The translations under genes and the position numbers were made by a program. This document shows positions 33,601 to 46,311 of a DNA stretch of 64,000 nt, one piece after another. Source of the stretch: Arcuatula senhousia (lineage: Eukaryota > Mollusca > Bivalvia > Mytilida > Mytilidae). Under the pieces are notes generated by a model, which made no database searches, was not told the origin of the DNA, and saw only the letters and a program-made list of their open reading frames with translations. Numbering within the stretch: position 1 is the stretch's first letter; the number at the start of each line of letters is the position of its first letter. Location of the stretch: contig OZ020309.1 in assembly GCA_963971305.1 (NCBI GenBank), forward strand, positions 19,461,001 through 19,525,000, given 5' to 3'.

Positions 33601-34998
33601 ACTCAGGTTTTTCTAAGGTATTTTTCAATTTCAAAATTGGTTTTAATTGGAAGATATGTTCTTAGTTTACCAACTTCTTTAATAAGAGTGTCATGAGATT
33701 TTATATAATATATTTCTCATCTGGCTTTGAATTAAATGTTTAAAATAATGTTTATTTATGTGACTTGGACCCCTCTCAAAATCAATAGTTAAGACTTTAA
33801 GTAAATGTGGGGGGCGAGGGGGATGTGGGTTACTTTCTTTCTTTTGGTAATAAAACGCGCGGAAGCAGGTCTTAAAACGGTACGTGAATACGTACTAAGA
33901 GTTTCAGGATTTGATACCAAAATTAATAGCATGAAAGATAATGCTACCAATGAAAATATATAGATAAAATGCATACTAGAATCAAATGCAATCAAAGATG
34001 GGGCGAACAGGTGGGACGCGGGTTTGTAAGTCGGAGTACGTGGGTTAAAAGGACGGGGAACGGGTGGTAGCGGTACGGGGGTATCTTACTTAGACGGGCG
34101 GGGTTAAATATCTGTTTGGTTTACAAATAGAGTCAGATTTGACCAGATATGGCTCCAACTAGACAAAGTTTGGATTTTTTTTCATCTTGCTATATCTTCA
34201 GGAAGGTACTGTCCACTACTCAACCAGTATGTATTAGTATAATATAAGTTGGCGAAATTTGTGAGTAATAAGTTTGCATAGTCTGTGTTTTACATACTTT
34301 GTGGTGAAATTTTGTAGACAATGTAGTTTTTAATTTTGTGATGCTAAGTTGTAAACAAAGAGCTCTCCTGTGTCCTTCTAGTCGTAATCAGCTTTTCTCT
34401 GCGGGTTGTGGTACCAAATTTAAAATCGATTGCACTTGATAACCATAACAGGTAGGCAAATTTTCAAATGGCCCATAACATGATCGGATTTCTGAAGTAA
34501 AAAGCTGTATAAAGGCTCCTATTATTTACCGAATTCATTTATTTTTTGAACAAATGTATATCGGCCAATTTAAATTTAAGCAGTATATTACATAACACTT
34601 TTCTCTGCAACTACAAATTGCTGGCCTCCTATATTCGGTTTGCAACTTTATTTTATTTTATTTTGCTATATCGTTTTAAGCGAATTCGGATCTGTAGGGC
34701 CCACAATTCTTGTTCAACGACTAAGTACGTTTAACGGTTTGTACTACGCAAGTCGTCGAACAAGAAATATGCGGAAGCAATAAATCAAAGTTGATGACAA
34801 TAAACATTAAATTTCTAGGTTGAATGCACAAAGTACACACTAAAGGACCAAATATCGCCATTTTAAAAAACATGTTGAAGAAATGGTGATCAGAGAAAGG
34901 GGATCTTGAGTGAAAGGAGCGGTGATCGGGATAGGAAAAGACGGGGAGCTGAGGTGGTTGGGGCGGCGATCCATGAGCAAAGAGTCGGTCACGGAGAC
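33601..34998. other. Intergenic; G-rich patches
   Basis: G-rich + strand patches occur at 33805-33825, 34053-34083 (GGGG, GGG, GG, GGGGG runs) and 34890-34985. No gene; the 68-codon - strand frame at 34840-35046 is unsupported. Confidence 0.4.
34707..34766. repeat. Hairpin, 16-bp arms with one mismatch
   Basis: TTCTTGTTCAACGACT (34707-34722) pairs with AGTCGTCGAACAAGAA (34751-34766) across a 28-bp loop. Confidence 0.7.
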
Positions 34999-35620
34999 AG
35001 CGGTGTCGTTAAAAACAAGAGGCTCCCTGGAGCCTGAATCGCTCAACTGGTTTCAATGACTAAATGTAACAAAATTTCACTTTGCCAACACCCCATCATG
35101 ATAATGAAACTATTGGAAAGCTCTATTTAGCTTAGCATTTAAGCAGACAAATGGGTGACACAATCTTTATGAAAAACAAACTAAATATAAAGTACAATCT
35201 GCTTTTCTGTCATGTAACGAGCCACAACTCATAAAAGGGTCATATGATAATTTAGGCCTAATGGACAATTTTGTAGATATCAATTAGCTGATCATTTGAG
35301 CAAGCAGCAGCTATTCTCTATCTGCAATAGTTTCATTCTATTGGCAAAAAAAACATGATAAAAAGCTTACTTAGGGGCCGTAACCACTAAAAGGGGTCAT
35401 CTTACAATTTTGATCTAATGGAAAATTTTGTAAAGCTCAATTCGCTGAACATTTAAGCAAGCAAACACAATCTATAATGCTTAAACCATTATTTTTGGCG
35501 TTTAAGGGGCCGTAACTCCTATAAGGGGTCATCTGACAATTTCGACATGATGGACAATTTTTAGAGCTAAATTAGCTGAACAATATGCAATCGAAATGAC
35601 TTCAATGTCTTATGCAGTTC
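34999..35620. repeat. Family A copy with about 145-175-bp internal repeats
   Basis: Begins ACAAGAGGCTCCCTGGAGCC then TGAATCGCTCAACTGG. Three internal units (near 35221, 35376 and 35510) each have GGGGCCGTAACTC..GGGTCATCT..AATTTTGTA. The 3' hairpin is absent. Confidence 0.8.
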
Positions 35621-35939
35621 TAGTATTTTGATGAAATGTACAGAAATGGCCAACTTTAGGGGACTATTTTTCATGAATGAAGGGTTGGACTATTAATATG
35701 GAATATCTTTCCAAAAGACTGTTATATGGTCTATACAAAAACATATTTGTAACTTTGCTTACGGTCATCCCTTACATGTTACAGCATTACAAAAATGGAG
35801 ATTTGGCCATTTTAGCACATGGCTAAAATGGGCTTCGGGGGCCTAATAGTGGCATCTTTTTGAAATAATTAAAAGATGTACAGAACAGGAGACTTTATAG
35901 GCCAAATGTATATAAATTGTTCTATATAAACAAATAATA

Positions 35940-36260
35940 TTGTAGAAATCAAACAAAAGAGCACTTTCAACTTGGTGGTCCAATATCATATGGCTCCCAT
36001 GGCCATTTGGCGAAATAGTCCCTTGTCCTCAAGCAAAAACTAACATTATTTTTGGTCGGGATCCACCATACAAAATGTTTTATTGTGCAGAAAATGGTCG
36101 AATTTTACAAATAAAACAATTTTCCTGGTTCATATTTTTTTTTTCACATTTAGGTCTGACTTTGTCATTTTGAGGTGGCTAGAGACTTTTTTTGTAAAAA
36201 GGCTCTGGGGGCTATATTAGACCACCAAGTAAAAAGTGCTCTTTTGTTTGATTTCTACAA
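35940..36260. mobile_element. MITE-like element, 321 bp, about 48-bp TIRs
   Basis: TTGTAGAAATCAAACAAAAG at the left and its reverse complement at the right, continuing through GAGCACTTT..ACTTGGTGGTC with few mismatches. Target duplication not evident. Confidence 0.8.
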
Positions 36261-36389
36261 CCTCTGAACCAAAGAAGTACTTCCCTTGTTCAGGGATAAA
36301 GGCTGGCTATTTAAATCTACTAATTAATGTACGAAGGGGAGCAACCCCATTACACCTTTTATGTTGCGTTAGCAACGGTAACAGCAGCT

Positions 36390-36710
36390 TAATAAAGGTA
36401 ATTATTACAAAATTACCGAATTTGGAGAATCAATCTCAAATGTCCATAAGACGAGACAAAACAAGGAAGACATACCGGAAAAAATGAAGACCACAATGGT
36501 CTTGACTTGGTACAATGTACAGGGCATTTCAAAAGAAATTGTGGGTTAACCAGGTTTTAAGGCGAGACAAACCTCCCTCTTCCGATCTTTGGGTCCGGTA
36601 GTTACAACAGGTTTGTGATGACATATCAGGGATGCTAAGGTGATCATCTCAGTACATTAACCAGCCAAACACTAACCAAAGCAAGAATTAACCATTTCGT
36701 CTAACATGAT
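36390..36710. repeat. Dispersed family B copy
   Basis: Shares GGTAATTATTACAAAATTACCG, CATACCGGA, ATGGTCTTGACTTGG, TTAACCAGGTTTTAAGG and TCTTTGGGTCCGGTAGT with 43366-43605 and 55944-56262. It may be SINE-like; no promoter boxes were identified. Confidence 0.75.
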
Positions 36711-36961
36711 ATTGAATTTTTCTAATTAAGACAAGAAATAGCTTGACTATTATTTTGCGAAATGTGCAACCAAAAAACTTTAGCCTATAAATTAGCAACA
36801 GTAATTGCTAGTTTTGCGTTTTATTTTTTTTAAAGAATTAAGAAAGTATTTACTATAAGAATTTTGCACTTTAAATAGAACCATTACGGAGATTTTATTG
36901 AGTCAGATCTATTCTGGTTTTTATATCTCCCAAACACTTTGTTTTAATAAAATGCATTCTT

Positions 36962-37812
36962 TGAATGCTGGATGAGACCTATTTTTTCCGCAAAGATGAC
37001 CACTTACAGATGATAGTTTTAAGTCCATTTTTGCTTACTGACAAGTGCCACATCAATGATATTGGTATGGTAGGTGCACCTACTGATGCTATGACTAACG
37101 CATGCTTGGATGCTGGCTGTGACCTATATTTTCTACATGGTAGTCTATACCTGCTTACCGACAAGTACCACGTAATCTCAAGTGGTAAAGTAAGGTGCAC
37201 CTAGAGGTGATTAGCAAGATGCACGTCTCAGATACTGGCTGTGACCTATATTTTCAGCGTGGATGACTACTTACAGAAGAATGGTTAAAGTCCATTCCCG
37301 TTTACTGACAAGTGCCAGAACAATTATATTGGTATGGTAGGTTAAGTACAATGCATGCTTCGGATGCTGGCTGTGACCTATATTTTCCGCATGGATGACC
37401 ACTTACAGAAAAATGTTTTAAGCCCATTCCTTCAAGCTTACTGACAAGTGCCACATCAATGATATTGGTATGGTAGGTGCACGTAATGATGCCTAATACA
37501 ATGCATGCTTTGGATGCTGGCTGTGACCTACATTTTCCGCATGGATGACCACTTACAGGAGAATGGTTTAAGTCCATTTTTGCTTACTGACACACTTACT
37601 GCCACATCAATGATATTGGTATGGTAGGTGCACCTTCTGATGCTATGAATACTGCATGCTGACCTATATTTTCTACATGGATTACCCCTTACAGAAGAAA
37701 GGGTAGTCTATATCCGCTTACCGACAATTACCACATCATCTCAAGTGGAAAAGTAAGATGCACCTAAAGGTGCTTAGCAAGATGCATGCTTCAGATGCTG
37801 GCTGTGACTTTT
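36962..37812. repeat. Satellite-like tandem array, 120-150-bp units, about 7 copies
   Basis: GATGCTGGCTGTGACCTATA recurs at about 37110, 37233, 37364 and 37514, with shortened or diverged copies near 36967, 37651 and 37796. Units also share TTACTGACAAGTGCCACATC and GGTATGGTAGGTGCAC. Open frames on both strands follow the repeat and are not considered genes. Confidence 0.88.
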
Positions 37813-38375
37813 TTGCATTGATTGCATGAGCACAATAAACTTTTGAAACGTTAATGTCGATTCCCACTTAGTGACAATAATGCTCAACGAGGTGAGCTTC
37901 GTAATCGATAGATTACCTATGTTTATATTTGCCAAAACAAAGAAAAAGGTGTCCAATGTTAACTTAACAAATCGGATGGGAAAGCAATCGTATTGCTCCT
38001 CATAACAGGTATATATAAATAAATATCGGAGTTGTCTATTGCGAGATTGGCGACCGTGACTTACCGCCATTTGAGTTAAAATTCATGAAATCTTACTTGG
38101 TTATATTAAATCGGTTAAAATTTTCTTTTTAAAATACAGGACAATCTTCCCACTCTTTTTGATTTTCTTGTTGGCGTCCGATTTATAAACGTCGAATGCC
38201 AAAGATCACACACAACACAGTGTCATAGTGGCAATTGTATGCAATGAAAATAAAACATAAAAAAAAATAAACATAGGCCCAAAATAGACCCATGGCACTG
38301 AATGTAGTAGAAAAAGATAGGCCCAAAATAGACCCACGGCACACATATGGTATAATAAGATAAAACAAGTAAATC
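37813..38375. other. Intergenic
   Basis: Contains a short duplication (ATAGGCCCAAAATAGACCCA at about 38273 and 38318). No gene seen. Confidence 0.45.
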
Positions 38376-39178
38376 TGTGAGCTAATGCTCACTAGTGATA
38401 CCCCCGCTCCCCAAACTAAGCCATGCATACAAGTTTAAATACTCTGTAAACAGGAAGTAGTTGACCTAGGAACATAAAATCACTATACACCATATGGGAT
38501 TATAGGATAAAATAGTATACAAAATATCAGAACTCTATCTGATGAAGTTGCTTGGGAAACTGTGACGGAAATTTTGAATTTATGTCTATTATGTGTTAAA
38601 ACCTAAGTATTCAGTAAACAGGAAGTAGACAACCTAGGAGCATAAAATTGGTAATCACCATATGGTACTTTAGGATAAAGCTGTATACAAAATATCAGAC
38701 CTCTATCTCATGTAGTTGCTTGGGAAACTGTGACGGAAATTTTGCATTTATGTCTATTATGTGTTAAAACCTAAGTATTCGGTAAACAGGAAGTAGACTA
38801 CGTAGGAACATAAAATCTGTTTACACCATATGGGACTATAAGATAAAGCTGTATACAAAATATCAGACCTCTATCTCATGTAGTTGCTTGGGAAAGTGTG
38901 ACGAAAATTTTGCATTTATGTCTATTATGTGTTAAAACCTAAGTATTCGGTAAACAGCAAGTAGACTACGTAGGAACATAAAATCGATATACACCATATG
39001 GGACTATAAGATAAAGCTGTATACAAAATATCAGAACTCTATTTCATGTAGTTGCTTAGAAAAGTGTGACGGAAGTTTTGTTACGGACGGACGGACGAAC
39101 GGACGGACGGACGGACGAACGGACGGACGGACAAGGGTAAAACAGTATTCCCCCCTCTTCTTCGAAGCGGGGGTAGAA
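38376..39178. repeat. Element with about 166-bp internal repeats and (ACGG)n, ends ACCCCCGC/GCGGGGGT
   Basis: Four internal units start near 38440, 38610, 38776 and 38943 (GTAAACAGGAAGTAG..CACCATATGG..TGCTTGGGAAACTGTGACGG). They lead into an ACGG/ACGA microsatellite (39083-39132). The outer ends TACCCCCGCT (about 38399) and AGCGGGGGTA (about 39165) are inverted, so the whole is probably one non-autonomous element. Confidence 0.8.
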
Positions 39179-39372
39179 TAAAGACAGATAAGCACATTAT
39201 TAGGTAAATAAAATGAATAATAAATAAAAATAGATAAATAGAAAATTCAAAACAATGTAATGGAGTAGATGTTAGCAGAATAAAATGTCTATTGCTCTTT
39301 TGTTTTGATTCCACGGTGTTTAAAAGTTTTGAATTCCTTCAACCATAATTTCTTTCTTGTTTGTCTTTATTT

Positions 39373-39419
39373 ATCCGATTCGTACAGCTTATAAGATTAT
39401 TTAGCTGTACGAATCTGAT
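39373..39419. repeat. Hairpin, 13-bp perfect arms extendable to 17
   Basis: GATTCGTACAGCT (39377-39389) and AGCTGTACGAATC (39403-39415) with a 13-bp loop; one mismatch outward, then three more pairs. Confidence 0.75.
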
Positions 39420-40369
39420 GAATATATGTATATGTGAGTTGTTGAAATATTCGATATAATATATTCGGTGACCATCAGGGCCCCGGGCTGTCTTAATGTC
39501 TTATATGTCGGCGTAATGAAGAGCATCAGTTGGCGATTGTCGTCATTAATAAGGGTTGAGAAAAACGTGAACAATTCGTGTGTGCATTATTTTCTTGTGT
39601 CCCTCCCTTTACCATAATTTACAACTGTTTGTGTTGTTGAATTTAAATAATTGTACAGCCGAAGTCAGCTGCGACCAACTTCGCCAATTTGTTTATAAAA
39701 AATAGCATGGACATAGTAAGTCGTCAAATAATTCTGGAAAAATATATTTGATTATTCTTGGTTTCGGTTTCTTTGACGAGATGAAATTATTAAAATATTT
39801 CTTCGAATGTCCATGTATGTCATTAATCATGATTGTTTATATTTGTAATAGCCCCCTGTGGGACCATAATTGTTGGTATATAAAATAAAATAATTTAAAA
39901 ATATCTTATCAAAATGAAAAATATAATGTGCCTTTGATAAACGCCTTCCATATGTTTGATAAAAAAACAACATGCTTAGTACATGTAGTATAATGATTAT
40001 GAAGGGATATAAACATAGGTAACATAATGTTATAAAATTACAAGCCTTCATACCATATAAAAAGTTGAAATGGATTGTTTTCTTACTTCTGTTGAAAACT
40101 CATCAGAGTCACTATACCCAAAGATTTAAAGTCAGATAAGAAAATAAGGGATATTTTCATTTGACAATTTAAATCGAATCAGACGCCGGATTATATATAA
40201 CTTTGATATGTTTGCACAAAACGCTACGAAAGGACCTGCCTTAACATTTCAAAAATAGTATGAATTTGATCTCTACGATAGAAAATAACACTAGACAAAA
40301 CATGCCTCAACACAATCAATACAAAAATTAAAATTGGGGTCTTATATGCATGATAGAACATAACGTTTT
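39420..40369. other. Intergenic, possible decayed retrozyme trace
   Basis: Near 40095-40125 the - strand has CTGATGAG followed by a degraded core and a stretch resembling the flank of the hammerhead copies. Otherwise no feature. Confidence 0.3.
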
Positions 40370-41568
40370 GAGGCGCTCTACCAAAAATATAAATTGCCAA
40401 AATTATATGAATGTGAATGTGAAGAGCATATAGATTAATGTTACCATATACAACAGAACCATAACAGAATTGTGTAAGCAAGCAATTTACTAGTAAATAC
40501 AGATTTTTAGGTTTGATCTGATTTTAAAAATGCATGTATTCAGAAATGGAAATTACTTTAGCCAATGGATAGGCAACAAGGCAAAACTCATATGATACGT
40601 ATTTTACCGTTTATTTTGCCCTAATTATTAATAGAAGGAGATAAACAAATTTGTAGGCAACAAAGCGGCCAGTATGATATCTTGTCCGACAAAAACACAA
40701 AAGAACTCGTGATGTTCTGAAAAAACAATGCAGACCTTACAAAACCGAACAAGTACATGCATGGAAACTTTTTTGAGCTGGTAATAAAGAGTCAGTAATT
40801 TCTAACAAAATTCTGCCTGGTATTGTGTTTGTTCTTCCAACCCAGATATGATCTTTGAACACAAGAAAACAATATTGATTGTCAGATGATAAGATGATTA
40901 CAAGGACAAAACTACATTTATTCTACACAAAAATTCATTCAATGATACAACATATACAAGCTGTACAGTAATTTCCACTTAAGAGACCCGCGTTGGGAAA
41001 AAAAAAATCATTGTCCTTGCAGTATTAGAACCCTGTTGCAGGTCTCGTTAAGAGTAGGGCTCGTAAGATCCTCACGCAAGAGTCGGAATAGTTTGATCTT
41101 ACCCAACCTTCCTTTTTTCCAGTGTCAATTAAAACACTTTTATTATCGATTGGATTGTGTCCCAATTTCCTCCACTTTATCATTATCATCTTCATTTGCA
41201 TGTTCATTAACCTGATATGGCTGGATTTTATGCTGCTTTGAAGGATAAAGCAATATTCAACAATAAAGTAACTAAGTTCCTGAAGTTCAGTTAATGGGTA
41301 GTTGCTTTACTCTGAAACAAGAGGTTAAAAGTATAACATACATATGATACATACCTTTGACTAGTCTACATTTTGTTGAACAAGACATTTCTCACTGTTT
41401 ACAACCCGTGACCTATATTTACTTCTGTTGATAACTATCATTGGGCCTAATCATTTCGGTTCCGTCTTATATCAAGATCAGAAATTTAACAAACTTTCAG
41501 ATAAAGAAAACCGAGAAGAGTTTTCATTTAATTGGCGGTCAACATCCTGTTTCCATATTTTTTTAACA

Positions 41569-41849
41569 CTCCAAATGCAAAATCTCTGAGGGACACAATT
41601 TACAGGAATTTGTGATTTTACCATTTGACAATGTGCATGGTTTTCCGTTGGTTCAAATGCATTTGACTGATATGCTACATGTTTCTGCTTGGATGGGCTA
41701 TTCGGTGTAAAATGCAATTACCTTCGCAAATTTGCACGTGTGCGAGAAAAAAAGGGGCGAGAACAAGCGCCCTTCAGTTCGCTGTGTCTTGGGATACTGA
41801 TTTCGTATTCGTTTCCCCAAATCAAACGGTTATTTTCATAACTCTTTTA
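41569..41849 (-). pseudogene. Broken copy of the cysteine-rich exon
   Basis: It matches 23578-23857 from the SYENN..LIWGNEYEISIPRH start onward, but an indel after HVQI changes the frame and TAG appears at 41677-41675, with further stops after it. The acceptor CAG has become AAG. Most C-terminal cysteines are lost in every frame. Confidence 0.6.
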
Positions 41850-41960
41850 CTTAAATTGATATTATTCATTTTTAGGGGAGCAGGGGTATTTCTATGACCT
41901 ACGGCTATTATAATTGTTTTTCTATGTGTCTTGATGAAGGACAAATCGAGATCTTCTTTT

Positions 41961-42325
41961 AGCTCACCTTTCGGTGCAGGTGAGCTATTGCCATCACTTG
42001 GCGTCCGTCGTCGTCGTTAATATTTCTTTGAAAGCCTTCTCCTCCAAAAGGACTGAAGGGATTGCTTTGAAACTTTGCACAGTTCATCTATGGGATGTCC
42101 TCTACCAAGATTGCACAAATGGTGACCGCCATCCAAACATCATGGCCGCCGTTACTGAAAATAGACCAGGGAGGTCAGACTGCTGTTTTTGGCTATAGAG
42201 ATAGAGACAGATGAAATCTGATGGCATGCTGCTGCTTCAGCATCAAAAGCTATACAAAAGTCTCCATTGAGTCGAAGTTGTCAGATGACCCCTCATAGGA
42301 GTTACGACCCCTTAAAGGTGAAGAT
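41961..42325 (-). repeat. Family A copy, 5'-truncated, inserted in segmental copy 2
   Basis: Reverse orientation, with the 3' hairpin AGCTCACCTGCACCGAAAGG..GTGAGCT at its left edge. It is absent from copy 1 (23955-24010 reads through with different DNA). 5' truncation with a fixed 3' end suggests a retrotransposed sequence. Confidence 0.7.
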
Positions 42326-42512
42326 ATTTGACACATCCGAGTCATATTGGGCGCAAACTCCTCACCATTCAAATTCCCGTCCGTAACAGATCGTTCACCG
42401 GTTTTGAAGGGTGTATTGAATATTAGTTACATGTAATTGTGTTTATTGTCCTCAAAATACATGTACACACTGATGGGCATTTCATTTCGGATAATTCTGT
42501 TACAAGTGGCGA

Positions 42513-43365
42513 GATAACAATACTGTAAAACGTGTCGTGACCATATACACTGGTAAGAGAATATTTCTTTGCTGTTTTGTTGGTTTACATTATATGATAA
42601 TTTCATACATTTATTAGGATTTTTGAAAATTTAGGAAAAAAAAATACATGCACGTGGTATTCGATTTTAGGTCTGCCGCTCGTCTACTTCATGTTTACCG
42701 ACTCAGTTATTTTTTTTACATATTAAGTGGTCAAAAGTAGAAAATTTACTTAACAGTTTTCTCAGCAACTGCTAATCACAGCCATTTGATATTTGGTATA
42801 CAGCTTCAGGGAGGGGTCCCATAATGTAGGATTCGATTCTTAGTAATTTAATGGCTTTTACGACAAATCGCTCAAATATTGTAGTCGCGAAGATAAATTG
42901 GTTTATGTAGTCATAATATAACTGCTGGCTTTCGCGTTTTTTTTTTCAGTCTGCCTACTGAAATCTTTATTTTCTATATTACGTTTTGAAATACGATCAA
43001 ATATGTTAGAATTTAATGCATTTTTTATAACTCCATTTTTAAACGACACCAAACAAATTTAATGCATTCCTTTCCAATTTACAAAACGAACTATTTAATG
43101 ATGGACTTCAGAACATAAGCGAATATTTATCTGTAACTTTGATGATCGTGCACTCTACATTTCATTTTTGTTGTTATTTCATTGGTTTATGCTAGGTTCC
43201 TTTCTGGTTCATTCATAAAATTCAATAACACAAATAAAACACATTAATGAGGATACTAGTATATGATGGACGAGCTCATTTATTGAAATTTGTCATACTC
43301 CCTTTAATACTTAAACATCTTATACATAAATTTAGCTTTGATTGCTAAATGTTAATTGCTTAAAA
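42513..43365. other. Intergenic, no gene seen
   Basis: AT-rich sequence with no match to the corresponding part of segmental copy 1, apart from its edges. Confidence 0.4.
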
Positions 43366-43605
43366 TCATAAAGGAAATAACAAAACTACCGAACTTGAAT
43401 GATCAATCTCATAGTCCAGAGAAAATGACAAAAACGAATCAGTCATACCGGATAATTGGTGGATCGCAATGGTCCTGACTTGGTACAGGCATTCCAAACG
43501 AAATGGTGGGTTAAACCAGGTTTTATGGCGCCAAACCTCCCTCTTCCATTGCGATCTTAGGATCCGGTAATGACCATAGAACTCAACATAGTTGTGAGAC
43601 ACAAT
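43366..43605. repeat. Dispersed family B copy
   Basis: Has CATACCGGATAATTGGTGG, ATCGCAATGGTCCTGACTTG, TTAAACCAGGTTTTATGGCG and GATCTTAGGATCCGGTAATG in the same order as 36390-36710 and 55944-56262. Confidence 0.75.
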
Positions 43606-43981
43606 AGGGATAAACTATAAAATGTGTCTTTGAGCCTCAAAATGACCCTCTCGTTCTTGAAATATCATTGATCATGAAATACATTACCTTGGATATGGAT
43701 CTTTACCAAGAAATTATTCACAGTCATATTGACCCAATATCTTACTGATGATGCATCTAGTGGTGAAATACCATCGACCCCAAAATCTAGTTTTTAAGTT
43801 ATGGACCTTAACCAAGAACGAAACCAAAGTCGTTCATGCTGAAATGTAGGTTACAGTAAACCAATTTCTGGTGAATGGTGTAGTGCTACTCAAGACACAT
43901 AATATGGTGAAAGTATAACGACGTACGGATGTATGTACGTACGGCTGGACAAGGTTAACCATATGTCCGATCCACATATAA

Positions 43982-44234
43982 GGGGCGGACCATTTAACTT
44001 GAAGGGGGAGGCTTGGTTTTTTGTTTTGATCAGGAAAATTTTTATTTTTCGAAGGCGTCTCGACAGAATATTTTTTCATTATCAGCATTCTTTTTTTATA
44101 GCAGAAATTCTTCTTCAGAATATTTTTTTTCTTACCCTCAGCTGCCAAAATATTTTTATTTTCATCAAAAATAATTTTCAGAATTTTTTTTAGGAAAAAA
44201 CCAAGGCCCCCCTTTAAGTTAAATGGTCGGTCCC
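43982..44234. mobile_element. MITE, 253 bp, TAA target duplication (PIF/Harbinger-like)
   Basis: GGGGCGGACCATTTAACTTG at the left and CAAGTTAAATGG-like right end (..TTTAAGTTAAATGGTCGGTCCC) are inverted. TAA flanks both sides (43979-43981, 44235-44237). No insertion is visible in the equivalent part of segmental copy 1. Confidence 0.8.
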
Positions 44235-44389
44235 TAAGGTCAAGTCATAAAAATTTAAAGGCCAAAAACCAAGAGTGTAGAACAATAAGAAATGTTCTCA
44301 AAACAGAAACATTATCGTTTTTGTTGTTGTTGTCGCTGTAATGAAAAATTGTTGGGAGAGGGCTTGTGTGAGTGTGTGTTTAATTTGTA

Positions 44390-44600
44390 GTTATGTACAA
44401 TTTCTAAAAATTTCTAAGTCCAAAGGGGCATAACTCCCACAAACATGGCGGATCAAATAAAATCCTGGTAATATGCACAACAACCTATGATGTATTTCTT
44501 GCATACCAAGTTTCATTAAATTATGTTTAGTAGTTTAAGAAGACTAAACTAATATTTGAAAATGTTAAGTCAGTAGGGCCATAACTCCAAAAAGTCAATA
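44390..44600. repeat. Fragment of the 24206-24829 family
   Basis: Shares GGGGCATAACTCCCACAAAC, CCTGGTAATATGCACAAC and CATACCAAGTTTCATTAAAT. Confidence 0.75.
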
Positions 44601-44780
44601 TAATAGAACTAGTGTTGATTCATTATATTGTTCTTGATATTTTACACAACTCAACGTTTTTTCCAAACTTACATGATGTATCATTATTCTTCCCAGTAAC
44701 TGTCGAATGTACATTACAACATGTACAAGACAGCTGTGTGATATTCCAGTTGTTAATGTCAAACGCCAAACCAAAACTTA

Positions 44781-45942
44781 GGCCGCGTCCACACTGAAGT
44801 TGTTTTGCGGAAACATGTGTTGGAGTATTTTAATGTGCTAAAAACTAGTTTCACACTTAATTTGTTCTCAATAAACCTAAATTAAATGACTCGACATATG
44901 AATTGTTCACAATATTTTATGCAAGTGTACATGTAATTTAAAAACATGATTTTGCGAATAGGCATTTGAAGGCGCAGCAGCGCTAAGTTGTTTGTAAATA
45001 TCCACTAAGAGCGCTCAAAAACGTGACAAACGGGTCTTCTGCTTTGCCCACAAAACGACTTGAATGCGTGAACACGGTGGTTGAATGGGGCAGTGTGTCA
45101 TACAGAATGCCGGGTCATCAGGCTACAAATGTATAGTGCGGAAAACCATAGTGTTCTAGTGGCGGATCCAGATATTTGCAAACGGATGGGCGCGCATTTA
45201 GAAAAAAAACCTACTGGGAATTCTTGTTTCATACAGTTTCTAATGATTTTTTTTCTGCCAAACATGCGGGCGCGCGCACGCCGTTTCTGAACCCGCCTTT
45301 GAGCCATGCAACTTGTTTGGGAAAAAGTCGAGTTCTTCACACGGTCAAGAACCCTTCTGCAGGTCTTGTTTAGAGTAGAACCCGTAACATTTCTATACAA
45401 GAAGCTACACATCCCTCCTTTTCCCTGTGAATGTCAAAACTCTTATCCTCATTCAATTGGACTTGTGTCCCCATTTCCTCCATTTTTGATCATTTCAAGT
45501 TCATTTTATGCACATTTTCATGTTAATCTTCCTGATAGAGGCCGCTTTGCCTACAAAAAAATATATCCAAAGGTGCAACATCTTTTATGAAATCCACCCC
45601 GCTTTGCCGTACGTATCATTTAATATTTAGAAGTTATATGTACCCATTTTTCACCCACCCAAGAAAATGTTCGAATATCCGATATGATGGATATTTTGTA
45701 CCAAAGTAAAGCTTTCTTATGAAATTAATGCATATACATGCCGTTTGTTTTAAAGCAATATGCGAAATCTATTCTACATTTAACCCACAAAAGGACTACA
45801 TTAAGTATCGAATGCATGTTATGAACAAAACATTTAAACTACATGTAAACTTCGAAATTTTACAGCGTGAACGCATTGTTGTTTAATTATAGTGCGGGCG
45901 ACCTTTAAATTACTATGCGTTTTGCTCAGTGTGAACGCGGCC
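44781..45942. mobile_element. DNA transposon remnant, 1162 bp, TA duplication, empty site known
   Basis: The ends GGCCGCGTCCACACTGA and TCAGTGTGAACGCGGCC are inverted repeats (one mismatch). TA flanks both sides (44779-44780, 45943-45944). The paralogous sequence in segmental copy 1 (about 27412-27425, CAAAACTATGTTTGATAATG) is uninterrupted, so the boundaries are certain. No transposase frame of useful size remains. A smaller TIR element is nested at 45158-45298. Confidence 0.9.
45158..45298. mobile_element. Small TIR element nested in the 44781-45942 transposon
   Basis: AGTGGCGGATCCAG at the left and CTGAACCCGCCTTT at the right are imperfect inverted ends of the same type as 5911-6072. It includes a GGGCGCGCGCACG stretch. 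Confidence 0.6.
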
Positions 45943-46102
45943 TAAGTTTGATAATGCGACATATAGATTATTATAAATTTTGAATCAAAAATAAACATTT
46001 ATTCAGCATCTTGTTGTTGGACCTTTTTTGACACTTGTATCACCCTTGGATGTGTTTCTTTTTATCAAGATAAACTTTTCAAGCATTTTAAAGGGAAGTA
46101 TT

Positions 46103-46108
46103 TTTATT
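46103..46108 (-). promoter_or_regulatory. Candidate polyadenylation signal for gene 3
   Basis: AATAAA on the - strand, 204 bp past the gene 3 stop codon. Confidence 0.35.
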
Positions 46109-46311
46109 AAATGTATGTTACAATCCCATACAAGTACAAATGTAATGGGTTAGACTGTTTTTTTTTCCTTTTTGTAAAAGTTCTACTTCAGTAAAATATA
46201 TTTATCTTTATTAAAAATAAAATCTATTCAAAATCAAATCTAGAAATCATTTTTAATTTTGAGTCAAAGCATGACCGCGTCCAATTTCTCATATTGGTCA
46301 GCAAATTGTTG

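Noticed and set aside
36962..37812. Cys/His-containing frames resembling zinc-finger repeats (37302-37577 -)
   Set aside because: They track the 120-150-bp satellite, change frame between units and lack zinc-finger spacing.
38535..38570. CTGATGA followed by GAAAC, hammerhead-like
   Set aside because: No pairing is possible for stem II and the other tandem units lack CTGATGA (they read CTCATGT), so it is coincidence.
40090..40125. Possible fifth hammerhead on the - strand
   Set aside because: CTGATGAG is present, but GAAA and the GTC site are not; at most a decayed trace, so not annotated as ncRNA.
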